Positions 49,489 to 61,400 of a DNA stretch of 64,000 bases are shown here, in pieces; position 1 is the first letter of the stretch, and every line of letters begins with the position of its first letter. Both the position numbers and the translations under genes were made by a program. Under the pieces are notes generated by a model that saw nothing but the letters and a program-made list of their open reading frames with translations, ran no database searches and was not told where the DNA came from. Source of the stretch: Branchiostoma lanceolatum (lineage: Eukaryota > Chordata > Leptocardii > Amphioxiformes > Branchiostomatidae); NCBI RefSeq assembly GCF_035083965.1, contig NC_089724.1, positions 17,354,410 through 17,418,409 of the forward strand. The letters run 5' to 3'.

Positions 49489-52400
49489 GTTGGCAAGGTT
49501 CTCCCGTACAGTTTTATGAACCGTTAATCAACAGAACTGCCTCACCCTTCTTTTGTAGCCCTGTCCTTCTCTGCCTAGGTGTGTAGTCTGGCTACTCCCT
49601 GTCCATGCTTACTCGGTCATCGTTGCTTGATGAAAAATTCCTACTCGTCGCTGACAGACTATTGTCCAAAGGCGGTAGAAAGCAGGCACATACCACGTAC
49701 GTGGTAACGACGGTTCTGTTGTGACCCTGGGCTTTACGTATATCTGTGACCAGCGCGCATGACCACACACACACAAGTCGAAGGATTGGCTCTTCTCAGT
49801 CGGTAGTAATTTTGTAGTAAAAATCATGCAGATGCAAACAGGTTGCCTGGTAACAATCTCTCTTGGGGACATGTAGCAAGGATGAACCACGGGAGACGAC
49901 GAAGCCGCGACAGTGCTTCACTTCGAGGAAGCAAATAAACTGTACTTACAGCTCCACACACTATATAGCACCATGCACATGTATGCCTTGGCAGCTACAT
50001 AACCATTAACGCCGCGCATCTACGAACACGTCATTGTAGTACAGATGTACTCTGTGATATTTCTATTGGCCTTTCATAAAAGCTTTACTGAACTGCATTT
50101 CGTCAATTTGGTAAATACGTACTATGTATAAAGGTTGGTGCTCATCGGCAGCTATATAGGTTTGCGTTCTTTAAAACCCTGGGCCCAGGAGCTGGCGTAC
50201 CGATTCTTGTTGGCTGGTAACGTTGAGCAATTATCAAGGTTCCCGCCCGACGGTGCCCAGCTGGTGTGTTCCCAGCACTTCACAGTAGGTAAGGCTGGCA
50301 TACCTGATTCAGGGAGACGCTGTGGGGAAATGTACCGTGTAATTACGGAATAATTCAGGACGTGGCTGTTAACATTGTCCGTGCCTAGAAACGGGTTTAA
50401 CCGTCATTACAAGACGTCGCGTGGCGATGACGTATGGTATGGTGATGATGGGCTTTAGCTCGCAGGGGCCTGCCACCGGCCGTAATGCGGATCCCGTGTG
50501 AACTACTAACTTCTAATTCTGAAAGCGTTTGCTTACCCTCACATCGGTTAATCATGTTAATGAAGTTGCCAGCCATCCAATACAGGTATCATTATCTTAA
50601 CACAGACAAGCACTATCATTTTTCACATCATCATTGACCTTCCCATATACAGTAGCCAGGGCACCATCTTCATTAGTTAACGGTCGATTCTAAGTTAGAT
50701 AATGGTAAAACACACATACCTGGCCATTAGTAAATTCTCAATGGATTTTGTAGGGCAGTCTATTACTGAGCAGTTCTGCAGACAGATGACCTTTAAGACC
50801 AGGGCAGATGTCTTACTTTACAAATTGTCAAAATTCCTTTCTGTGCCGCGTGTACTATATATACAGTATAGTTGAGGGGCACAGAACTAAGTTATAGGCT
50901 CGTTCTCGAGCTTTGCATTTGAGATGTGCAAAATGCTGCATTTTTACGACATATGAGCATTATTTCTTTCTTCAAAAAGCACCACAACATTAGCGTTGGT
51001 TGATGGAACAAATTATAGGCATGTGTGGGATTCCATTAAAAAACCCAGCATGGATGAAAAATTTAAAACGGCCTAAAAAGTAACAATAATTCTCTGGCCC
51101 TCTGACAGATCAAGTCAGATCGCTCCTGCAACTGTTGTTGTACGCTGTACAAAGTGGTTCATGGTTGTCGCCAAAGTAACGGTTGTGACATTTAGATGAA
51201 CGTATAAAACAATACATTTTATGACGTTTTACAATTTACACCTGTCGTGGAAAAGACTGAACGTTTATGTTAGGCGACGAACGTCTTTTTAATCAAGCTG
51301 TCATTTCTTTGAGATTGTTAATGGAGACGTTTGTACAAAAATGAAGGTAGGTGTGCCTGAAATGAGTTCTATTTTTCGAACCTAAATGGACATTTTGTCC
51401 ATTTCTCTGAGAACGAGCCTATAGTCGGAAGCGTAAATGAGAGCATACATAACAAGAACCTCAGCTACCAATGGCACCAGGGCATGGTTTGGTCTGAAAT
51501 CATAGAGTAAACCTTTCATTTTCTTCCCTAAAGTAGTAGTACCACCCAATATGCTTAAGGCACTGGCCTCTTGACTGTTGGTTCCGTCATTGGTTCTCAC
51601 TATGCCAGGCTCTAATTCAGCCCTTGGGTTTTGAAATACTGTTGAATAGAAACCCATTATCATAACTTCTGATGCAACACTATCAACACGTAAATTACTA
51701 TCAACCCTGATTACAAACTCAAGAAACTCAATGAGTCAGGAGACCACCAATGTCCATGAGTCGACTTTTTTTTGTTTTAATTATCAACCATGACTTCAGG
51801 TATTTAGGGTGTGATGACATTTGTACACTCATTTCTAATAGCCTCCTTAGCAGACTTCCTGAGCGGCGGCGTTATTTTTGGAGGGAGCGCGTATTCAAGA
51901 TTTTCAACATGGGCTAAGGCTCTCTGTGCCGGGAAAGGGAGTTTTGGTCCCAGTTGAGGAGGGCATAACACCCTTTCCCAGGAGAACCTAAGCCCATATT
52001 GAAAATCTCGAATCAGCGCTCCTTCCAAAAAAATGCCGCTGCTCAGGAAGGCTACATTTCTTAAGATGGTCTAACGCTTGTGTTAATATTAGCTGCTTGG
52101 AAATACAAGTGTGGCCTTGCAAACTACATACCTTTTCTCATGTTTCACAAAACTTCTCATCCAATTTTAACCAACGTATTAAAAAAAACTAACTTAACGC
52201 TATCTAATTACTAGTATATAGATAGTAAATAACAAAATATAGAGTACAAAAAATATCATGATATTCGTGCTGCACAAATACTTTCTAACAACATCCTACA
52301 ACAGTTAGATTTTGGGGTGAAGTGTTGTTTGAAATGTATCCATATCCATGTCTGAATATAAATAACGTGAATGAAACAAAAGAGACAGCTCCATTAGTAG

Positions 52401-53887
52401 GCTGAGGAGAGTCTGGGTTTGCCCTGCCTTTGAACACACACCAGAAGCTCGTGTACAAAAGGCATTGTGGCGGTTTTTCACTTTAACATTTTGAATAAGA
52501 CTGCAAAACAGCAAATTCAAATTTAAACCTCAAACTGGGACTGGGTAAATCATCTAGCAGGTTCAGAGCAAATTGTTGAGAATGGGTCATGGGACCATCA
52601 AGGCTATATCAACCGCTTTGAACTTGTTACGTCATGGGGCAACATGAGCTTGCTTATGGCATTAGAAACATATATAACGGGTAGCAATGTATTGGCCAAT
52701 GAGCCCTTGGTTTGAGTATTAGGAGATGTAACAAATGGAAGATTAGCCACCTTTTTGTGCTATATCTCTCAAATTGTCCAGTGTTTTCTCCATTTACTAT
52801 GCAATTCTGACTGAAAGCCCATATGGTCCCGTGATGTCACATGCTTGTTGGGCCAGTGTGATGTCACTGCCTTATTGACCAACCCATTCAGCACCAGACC
52901 TTGTTAACTATATTGGGGTTAAAATATCCAAATATTGGATATTGCTGCCCCTCATGTGATTTTCATCACTCATATGTACGCCATTCCCCAAACATGAAGT
53001 TTCTTCAAGTTAACAAAATGTCATGTGTAGGCTCTATCACACTCTCTTCTTCGTAACCATATAAAAATAAACTAATGTAGCAAAAATGTTAAACCTAACA
53101 TGTATGAAACGTTTCTGTAGCACCATTCCTTTACGAAATAAGTTTCCACAATCCTCTGCTTACATTTAAGACATACTGCTATGTGCTCATGAAGAACTCA
53201 AAGTAGCACAGTTTGCAGGCTGTTGGTCCTTTAACTCGAAGACAATGAAATGAATGTATGAAAATCAAATTCTGCAGCTTGTTAAACTACAGAGTTGATG
53301 TGTCCTTTCTCATGACCTCTGTCTGACCTCTTAATACATACTTCCTAAACTCGATTAGCTTCTTAATTCAACCAAAGGTCAGGCAAGACAACTTTGTCCT
53401 GTCAACAGTATCCTAATAGCTGTAATATGATAGTCTTTTCCATCTACAAGCTTTGCCTCTTGACCAAAACACACACAAGTTGGACCAGATGTAAGTCATC
53501 CTTTTAAACCATCATCGTTGTGGTTGTAACATGCTCCTTTTCAGTTTTTCTATTGAGGTTATTGACTTAGATGACATAAGCCACCATTCCATGTATCAAA
53601 GAACTTCCCAATGTCTGCCAAGACAGTATGGTATTATGCATGTTGGGTTCTTCCTTAGAGTCAGTAGCATAATTTGGAAAGAGAGAAGATAGCACCAGCT
53701 CAGAAGAGATTGAAAGAGAATGTTCATCAGAACTTGGAAACATCTTTGGGTGTCACATGACTTGTTCATTTCACAGAACTCCTTCATACGATGCTTGAAG
53801 TACATCATTGGAGTCCTGCAAAAGTTCCTTCCTTACTGGCTGGAATATACATTTGGTCTTTGAAAAAGCTGACTGGCAGATGCACAG
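49489..53887. other. 5' flank of gene A and downstream flank of the CCCH-like gene
   Basis: No supported coding exon was found. The stretch presumably holds the gene A promoter (first kilobase) and possibly the 3' UTR of the minus-strand gene at 55.5-64 kb. A palindromic element lies at 51854-52053. Short open frames at 50135-50353 (+) and 51382-51663 (-) show no convincing family match. Confidence 0.45.
51854..52053. repeat. Inverted-repeat element with about 85- to 100-bp arms
   Basis: The left arm begins CTTCCTGAGCGGCGGCGTTA and contains ATTTTCAACATGGGCTAAGG. The right arm, read in complement, begins CTTCCTGAGCAGCGGCATTT and contains ATTTTCAATATGGGCTTAGG. Identity is high but imperfect. 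The centre contains TTTGGTCCCAGTTGAGGAGG. It has no coding potential. Confidence 0.75.
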
Positions 53888-54052
53888 CTATTTCATCCAT
53901 AAGCGTGCATACTCCTGATGATAGTTGCAGTCCACAAATTTTGAGATACGCCTCTTCAACTCCAAGTTGAACTGTGGCCTCCTCAACAAGGCCTGCCCCT
54001 CTTTCTGAAGAAACCCATCCAAAAGGCGGCATCCCAGAGTCGAGACATATTC
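53888..54052 (-). CDS. Candidate alternative terminal exon of the CCCH-like gene
   Basis: The minus strand reads EYVSTLGCRLLDGFLQKEGQ, then ALLRRPQFNLELKRRISKFV, then DCNYHQEYARLWMK and a TAG. An acceptor-like TTGTTAAAG precedes it in phase 0. The large exon at 55491-57466 has a good GTAAGG donor after GQIDE (exon end 55548), also phase 0, so the two could be joined. The sequence is protein-like, but another frame over the same DNA is also open, and I recognise no family. It is unproven. Confidence 0.3.
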   Translation of the reverse strand, partial: EYVSTLGCRLLDGFLQKEGQALLRRPQFNLELKRRISKFVDCNYHQEYARLWMK

Positions 54053-55490
54053 CTTTAACAACATGGGAACAACATGTTCATATCACTTCACATGGAGCCC
54101 AACATCTGGCTGGGTTTAAAGCAGTACAGTTGCCTCCACTGACGGTAAATATTCACACAAGCTAGCAACACACCGAGCATTACTCATAATACCACTTTGG
54201 GACAATTTATGGCCCCAAAAGGTCATTTCTAAGGATTGTCAAAGCCCAGCCATGTGTCTTCATTTGTGCATACATACATAAAAAGTTAGTACAGCAACTG
54301 AGCAACATGAGCCAACTGGGCAAGATCTGACATTGTAACAATGTGTGATGGGTTTCAAGTCTTGCCAAACCCAGCATATCAACGATTCATCAGATGCAAA
54401 ACAGAACGACTTTTAAAGATAATGTCAGACACAACTTTGAGAAGAAAGTTGCACAGACCAAGAAATTTCCCCTAGAAACAGAGTGATAAGGGATTGACCA
54501 CAACCCTCAGCTAACTTAAGAAATAGAAAAGACAAAACATAATCATGAACTTCTCCTATGAAGTCTCCTAGTCTTGTCAAAACTTTGTGGCGTTTCAAAG
54601 ATACTAAAAGTGGTGTCTTTAAGGCATGAACTTTGCGTTATCTACAGACATTTGATCAAGACACCACATCAAAGACTCTAGCTCTCTTTCTGTCGCTTCA
54701 GCTCACAAAGATAAAAGTTAGTCTCTTTGCAAGGAAAGGAATTTCAAGGACATGGCTGGCTATACTTAAATAAAGGTGAGAAGACTTTCAAAAGAGGAAC
54801 AATGGAAACAAGACTCAATATGCAACAGAATAGGGGAGAAGATATCATTAAAAGTTGACCACATTTTTGACAAATTAATTTTCTATAGGCAGATGCAGGG
54901 AAACTCCTACGCAGCAAAAGGTTTGGAAATGAAAGAGCTATCAGAAAGTTCAACTGTCATCAAATTAGCAAAGAAAGGATTGAAAAGCAAAAAAAGATGA
55001 GAGTGCAGAGTAGGTAATAGAAACTCTGGTAAAAAATTATAGATTATTTGGAGGAAAAATCACAAATTCTGGAATTTCAACACAGACATGCAACTAAGCC
55101 TGAAGTAACCTCCTCATCAATATACACCAGCATGCCACTGCAATCTGTACTCTCCCACCCCACACAAGAATTCTGACAACTTTTACCACTGCCTGTAAGA
55201 CAATGCTATTTGGTATGATATGAAAAATGGCATGCCTACAGAAAAATAGACAAAGACAAGGAATCAGTTTGCAGTGTCCTACCTCCATAACTAGTCTGTA
55301 GGGAACAAAATGCGAGAAGGAATATTGAAAAAAGACCCAGAGAAAACTTCAGGATGATGGACAATCTACAATACAAGAAACAACACAAAAGCCAGCATCA
55401 AAAAACACCTAAAGAACCTTTAAAATGGAAGAATGTTAGGGGTTAATGACCTGAAAAGAACCCAGTGTATGGCAGTAGTAACAACCACGC
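54053..55490. other. Non-coding stretch downstream of the large terminal exon
   Basis: This is either the 3' UTR of the minus-strand gene (if the stop at 55491-55493 is used) or its last intron (if the candidate exon at 53888-54052 is real). The plus strand is A-rich. No other feature was recognised. Confidence 0.4.
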
Positions 55491-58400
55491 TTATGACCTG
55501 AATCTGACCCGGCATTTTTCCATTTTCTTTCTTTTTCTTGCCCTTACCTCGTCTATTTGTCCAAACGTCCTCACGCGGCTCTCAATCTCCTCCCGTATTT
55601 GGCGAATGAAAATGTCAATTGTCCCTTGCTGGGGACGAGACACTGTCTTGAAACTCTTCGGGGGCGAGGCCATTCCTGGGAAGTATGCCTGATGCGAGGG
55701 GAGTAGAGGGGGAGGTTTAAGGGGACGAGGAGGAGGAGGAGGGGGGGGAGGAGGAGGGGGTGGCGTATCCCAAATTCTCCCAACATCCTGTCTCCAGTTG
55801 CTGCCATCTCTTCTTGCGTAACTAGGCTGGGTCGGCCCCTGGTACCTGACACCCTGCTGTGGCCCCTTGAAAAGCCCTGCTACACTGGTGATGTCATTCC
55901 GGTGACCCTTCTGTGGACCCATGCAAAATCCTGCTGAACTGTTTGTGGAATTTCTGAGACTTTGCTGTGGACCCATGCGAAATCCTGCTGCACTGTTCAA
56001 AGCATTTCTGTGACCCTGCTGTGGACCCATGTGAGATCCTACTGGATTGTTGATGTCATTTCTGCCACCCTGAAGTTGACCCTCACACGTATATCCTGCT
56101 GCACCGTCTCTGCGACTGACATGTGGCATGGCTCTTCCAACAGGAAACAGTGGAGGAGGTGGAGCAGGGTGCTGCTGTGGCGGGGGATGAGGACGCTGGG
56201 GTTGCGCTCCAGGAAGGCTCACCCTGTGGAAGTCTTGCAGGGGACCTTGGAGAGGTTTGCGGTACTCTCCAAGTATGGAATTCTGGTGGGGATTGTAGTA
56301 TTCCCCAAGTATAGAACTGGACGATTGTGGGATACTGTGGAGCTTGGGTATGGGCTGTGCACCTCTCCTATCATGGGCTTGTGCCGGCAGTTGACTACCA
56401 TGACTGCCAAATTGCTGCATGGTGTTATGAGCAGGTCTGGACACATTGCGATGCTGGTGGAAGCCTTGGCTTCTGTTTGGCCCTTCTCTGTTTTCTGCTC
56501 TGACATATACTGCAGAATTTGAGATGTGTTGCTGGGGCTGTGGCAAACTGCTATGAAGCCTGATCTGCTGTGCAGGATTTGCTTGACCATTTGTGGCCAT
56601 GAAGGGAAACGTGTCAGCTGCCTGGCCTCTGACACCTGTTCTCTCATTCTGCTGTCTTTGGGTTTCCACAGAATCCAGAAAGTTTAGTACATCGGGGTTG
56701 CAGGAGTTTGCTGCAGAGCCGTTGTCCTCTTCATCTTCGTTGTTCCCTTCATTTCTGTTCACCACATTGGTTAGAGACGTGAAGTGCGTGTCCACGCTAC
56801 ACTGACTGGGAGGACGCGACGGTTGCACTGAGGAATCATCCTCCAGCTCGTAGTCCGACAGGGCGGATGTGCTCCCGTCAACCACGATATCTGTACGCTG
56901 TAGCCAGTCCAAGATGGAACAGAAGTACATGACCACAGTAAAGCAACCTCGGACCAATTGGCCGATGAACTCTACACCATGTTTAAACCCGAAGCCCTCC
57001 TGCAGGGCCTTGTTCAATCTTGTGCGACCTTCTGCATCTGCCTGCTGGGCAGTGAGTGTTATCGTGAGGTGGTTTCCTTCAAACTTTCCCTTCATCAGAT
57101 CGTGACTCAGAAACTGGAAGTGACGCTCCACGTAAAGCTGCATTTCTATGGCCGTCAGGTCAGAGGGAACATACAGGTCCCAAAGCTTTCCGTCCTCAGG
57201 ATACAGAGGGATCTTGTACATCCCTTGCAGACAGCCATGTAGGAAGACCTTCCGTGCCTCGTCCTCCAGCCCATTCCGTCCAAGGATATCAACCAGCGAG
57301 GATATAATTGCTGGCATGTCATCTTGTTCATTAGTCTTAATCTTAACATTCAGCAATCCTCTCCGCATCATCTGCTCTGAAACAAGCGCCACCAAGTTCA
57401 CCGTTTCATCTGACAAATTCTGTTTTAAGATTTCCATCCACTGCTGGGCCAAATTAACTCCCATGCCTGCAAGAATCAAAGAATGAAATAAAAATCCAAA
57501 ATATACTGATTAGACAGTACAACATTTGATTATTGAAAACCTTCCTAAATCAATATGGACTATAACTATGCATAAACATGTTATCATAGAAATAAATACA
57601 GCACAATGTAGGCAGCCTATTTCACTCCACATATTGACACCGATTGCGCTAAAAGTGCCCTCTAGCAGATCCTTTCTCAAGGTCATACAATATGATCAAG
57701 AACTCATTTCATTTACCAATTTCTAATCACTTGTTCCCAGCTGTTCCTGAGGCAAGAACCTAAGCACACACATACACTATCAAATAATATAATTATCCAG
57801 TACACAAACCAAACAAGAACTGTTGGTGGTCAGACTATAGCATCCTTTGTGTCGGTTGCAGAAATTGTACCTTTAATGATGTCCATCAGGGTGAAATAAT
57901 CCTCGGCATTCTCCGTTGTAAGAGTCACGGCAGTCAGGATCTCCTGGAGAAGATGGCGCCGTTCTTCAAAGACGGATCCAAGAGACTCAGGAGGACACAG
58001 CCAATTGTCGTCTGGAACAGGGAAAGACTGGAATGAGTCTCTCCATCCTCCACTTTTTTTTTTTAAATGTCAACTTTATCACTCTCTAAAACATGATATT
58101 CTTTTCTACCTTCAGACAGTCTCTCCTTACCTCTACCCTTCAACACCTCCAGGGCTGACCCAACGTTGTCTGACTTCAGGCACATTTGCAGCGCTGCATT
58201 GGACACCTGCCATCGGTCCTCCTCGCTCCAAACATCGCTAAGGCCAGGCAACTCATCGTACAACATGCTATGTTGGTGCATGAGGTACAGCATATAAAAA
58301 CCTGTGGAAAATAACATCAGTTGAGAATGTGTTCAATTCATTATGTTTCCAGCTACAATTCTGCAATTTGTTGTGCTGTAAATATATGTTACAACATTCG

Positions 58401-61400
58401 ACCATTCCTCAAGTGAGCTAGAAGAAAAATTTCTTTCACAGGGTTTGTTGGATTGACAGCCTTTTTTAGAAATGTCGGCAGTAAAAAAAATTTAGTCAAA
58501 AACCCAACCATTCATGGCAATATCAACACCACACATGGCTGTTCGGTCAGCATCCCTACCTTGTTCCCATGCTCCCCTGCGCCTTGCTCTCAGGAGCAAT
58601 GACACAGCGACACGTCCGAGTGGGACAACGTCCTCTTGGTGTAAGGTGATATCATCGTCCTCTCCTGTGGAGATGACACATGAGTGCCATGTTACAGTGT
58701 ATGCGTATATCATGCGGGATAGATAAAGACTACTACATTGTGTGCATTCCGAATCACCCAAGGTGGGTCAGATCGCTCAAAGGCTGGGACCGAGGGTGAT
58801 GCAGGATACACCATGAACAGAATACACCAGAACATGTGTTGCACGCCAAGCTAAGCACGTTTCAATTATTCGATGGAAGCCTGTGCGATAAAAGTACATG
58901 GACCATGGCCAGATTTGACATAAAGGCTCATACAGCCATTCATAGCTTTTAGGAGTTAGACTGTACAAACGACTTTATGAACAACATCTATAACAACATT
59001 GATTCTGATTTGTCAGACAAAGAAACAGCCCCGGCAATCTCTCATTACAAAATTCATGCAAGCAATGAAATGCCACACTATTTTATCTTTGCACCAGTAG
59101 ATGAGAAGGGTCAAAAAAACTTTGACTGTTCATGCTTGAAGGCATTTTTTAAAAATTCAAGCATTTTGTACATGAAACCAAGTTTACAGACAATTGTAAG
59201 AGCAGCCCTACCTGAGTGACCCAACGTTTTCAACATGGCATGAAACACCTCGGAAAAGCATTCTTGAGAGCTGACTGCATCACACAGGGCCTGTAACACC
59301 TTCATGTTCGTGCTGTCCACACTACCGACTGTGGTTTTTAGGCTGGTGTATAACTTCCCCAACTGCTTGCCAAGTTCCTCCAAAGAGAACCTTGACCTTG
59401 CCAAAAGCTAGACAGAACATAAAGCAAGACTTGAAATTGAGGATTCAACTTTCGTTCTAATGATGTACAAGTCTTTTGTTTGAGACTAACCAGCTTCATG
59501 TCAACAGGTTGAATCTGTGTTTTCTAACTTCCTTATAAACAATCACTACTTGTATGAAGTGGTCATTGAGGACATCATCTATTGCACACTTGTCTTGGGA
59601 AGCTTGGACTGCCTTACGCCGATCGTCACTATCCTCCATCAGCATTGGTAACTCAGCTGTACTGCTGAGTCTCCTGTCTTTATCAGAGTATTAAGTAAAT
59701 GAAACAGACTGTAAAAATGAATATATTCCTATCAACAATGACAAAACAGCTGGAAACACTGTATGAAGTTAATGAAACAGACTGTAGATATGAATATACA
59801 TGTACATGTTTGTACTAGTATTCCTATTGACAAGGACAGAACAGGAGTCAGAACTCACCTGGAAACGCCGTATGAAACTCTCCATGGTAAAACTTGGCTG
59901 TGGGTTAACAATGCCCAGGGGCGGGGGGTTCCCAACCTCCAGGGGCAGGGGGATCTGAGGACGACTAGGTTCAAATAGTGTACCCTGCATCCCGGTCATC
60001 TGTTCAGGCCACAGCGATTGACCAGGCTTGTCCTGATTCCCAGTCAGAGGGTCATCATTCCCTGTTTCCACGGAGATGTCCATGCGCTCAGGCTGGACAC
60101 GACTGAAGTGTCTGTGCCTGTGGTGCCTCTCGTCAACGTCCTCCTCACTAGTCAGACTTTCCCGTGACGGAGGGCGGTCTGGCCTGGCCAGGCAGTTGTC
60201 CACCAGCACCAGCACAGCATCTCCCGGCCGTACGCCATACTCATCATACTGCAAAAGAACGGGAACTCAGACTACAAGGAGGTCAAGAACTGTAACACTT
60301 CTTACAATGGTAGGAACTGTAGCCCTCCTTACAATGATAACTGCTAACTCTCAAAGATCACATGGGGAGTATTGAACAGAAAGCCAGCAGCACATGAAGG
60401 AGGAAACAGAATGATACATCTTTCCGAAGTCTAATTTACATATACATGTAGGTGAAATGTACAATTTTCCCCTGCTATCAAGTTAAATGGACACCACTAT
60501 ATCATAATGACTGCCAGATTTGTATGACTCCTTCAAGAGGAGAACTAAATCACAATGAAGATTATTCAACCCATGCATTTGTAAAATCGCTCACTATTGG
60601 TAAAACAAGTTTGACCTCCCCATGCCCTTTGACCTCTCTGACCTGATCCATGAGCTGCCTGATGGCCAAGACGTTGTTGTTGTCTCCATGATGCTGAATC
60701 AGCTCAGACAGCACATTGTCATTGGGCTGTCAATTAAATGAAAACAAACATTTTCATGTGTTGGTCAAAAAAAGGCAGTCGTGGATAAGGCCTAAAATTA
60801 CAAAGTTTCAATACTCGACTATCTACAGACTGTGAGCTTTTTTTGCCTTGTTTCATCATGCTTACAACCTACAAAAACCATCAACATTGACTCATTATTA
60901 CTTTCAACCATACTCTTTAAAAAATGTCGATCTTTAGTGCTGAAAGTCACTTCTCAGGGCTGAAATCTAAGGGAACACCTTCCTTGCCAAATTTAACAGT
61001 GTGTACCAAAACATCGTGAATTAATGATAAAATCTCATGAAATTAAATCTCAATAGATTTAAGGGAATTTTTATACATGTCAAGTGTAAGCAAACAAATT
61101 GAGCTAAATGAAGCTAACCATGATGCCCTTCTGCAGAACAAGAAGAAGGACCTCTTGCAGATGACCCCAGCACTGCATGCTTAAAAGGTTATCAGTCAGT
61201 TCATCCACGATGAAAGCGAGGTCATTAGGGTTCCTACAGTGGCAAAAGATACGTCATGCCAAGTTAATGTTTATTGAATAAGACACATGCTATATATCAT
61301 ACAGTGAGGTACAATATAATGATATGTTCTATCCCTAAACTTTGTCATCACAAACTACAACTTGCGGGATCAATTTACCAGTCCTATGATGCTTATCTTT

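Noticed and set aside
50135..50353. Plus-strand frame with FPPDGAQLVCSQHF, slightly THAP-like
   Set aside because: Only the CS.HF-type end fits. The zinc-binding N-terminal cysteines and the AVPTF-type end are missing, and no splice context supports it.
51382..51663. Minus-strand frame of 93 codons
   Set aside because: No family resemblance. It lies in the presumed flank or 3' UTR region and has no splice context.
55962..56522. 186-codon open frame on the plus strand
   Set aside because: It is antisense to the strongly supported large exon and arises from the 54-bp in-frame repeat and biased composition there.
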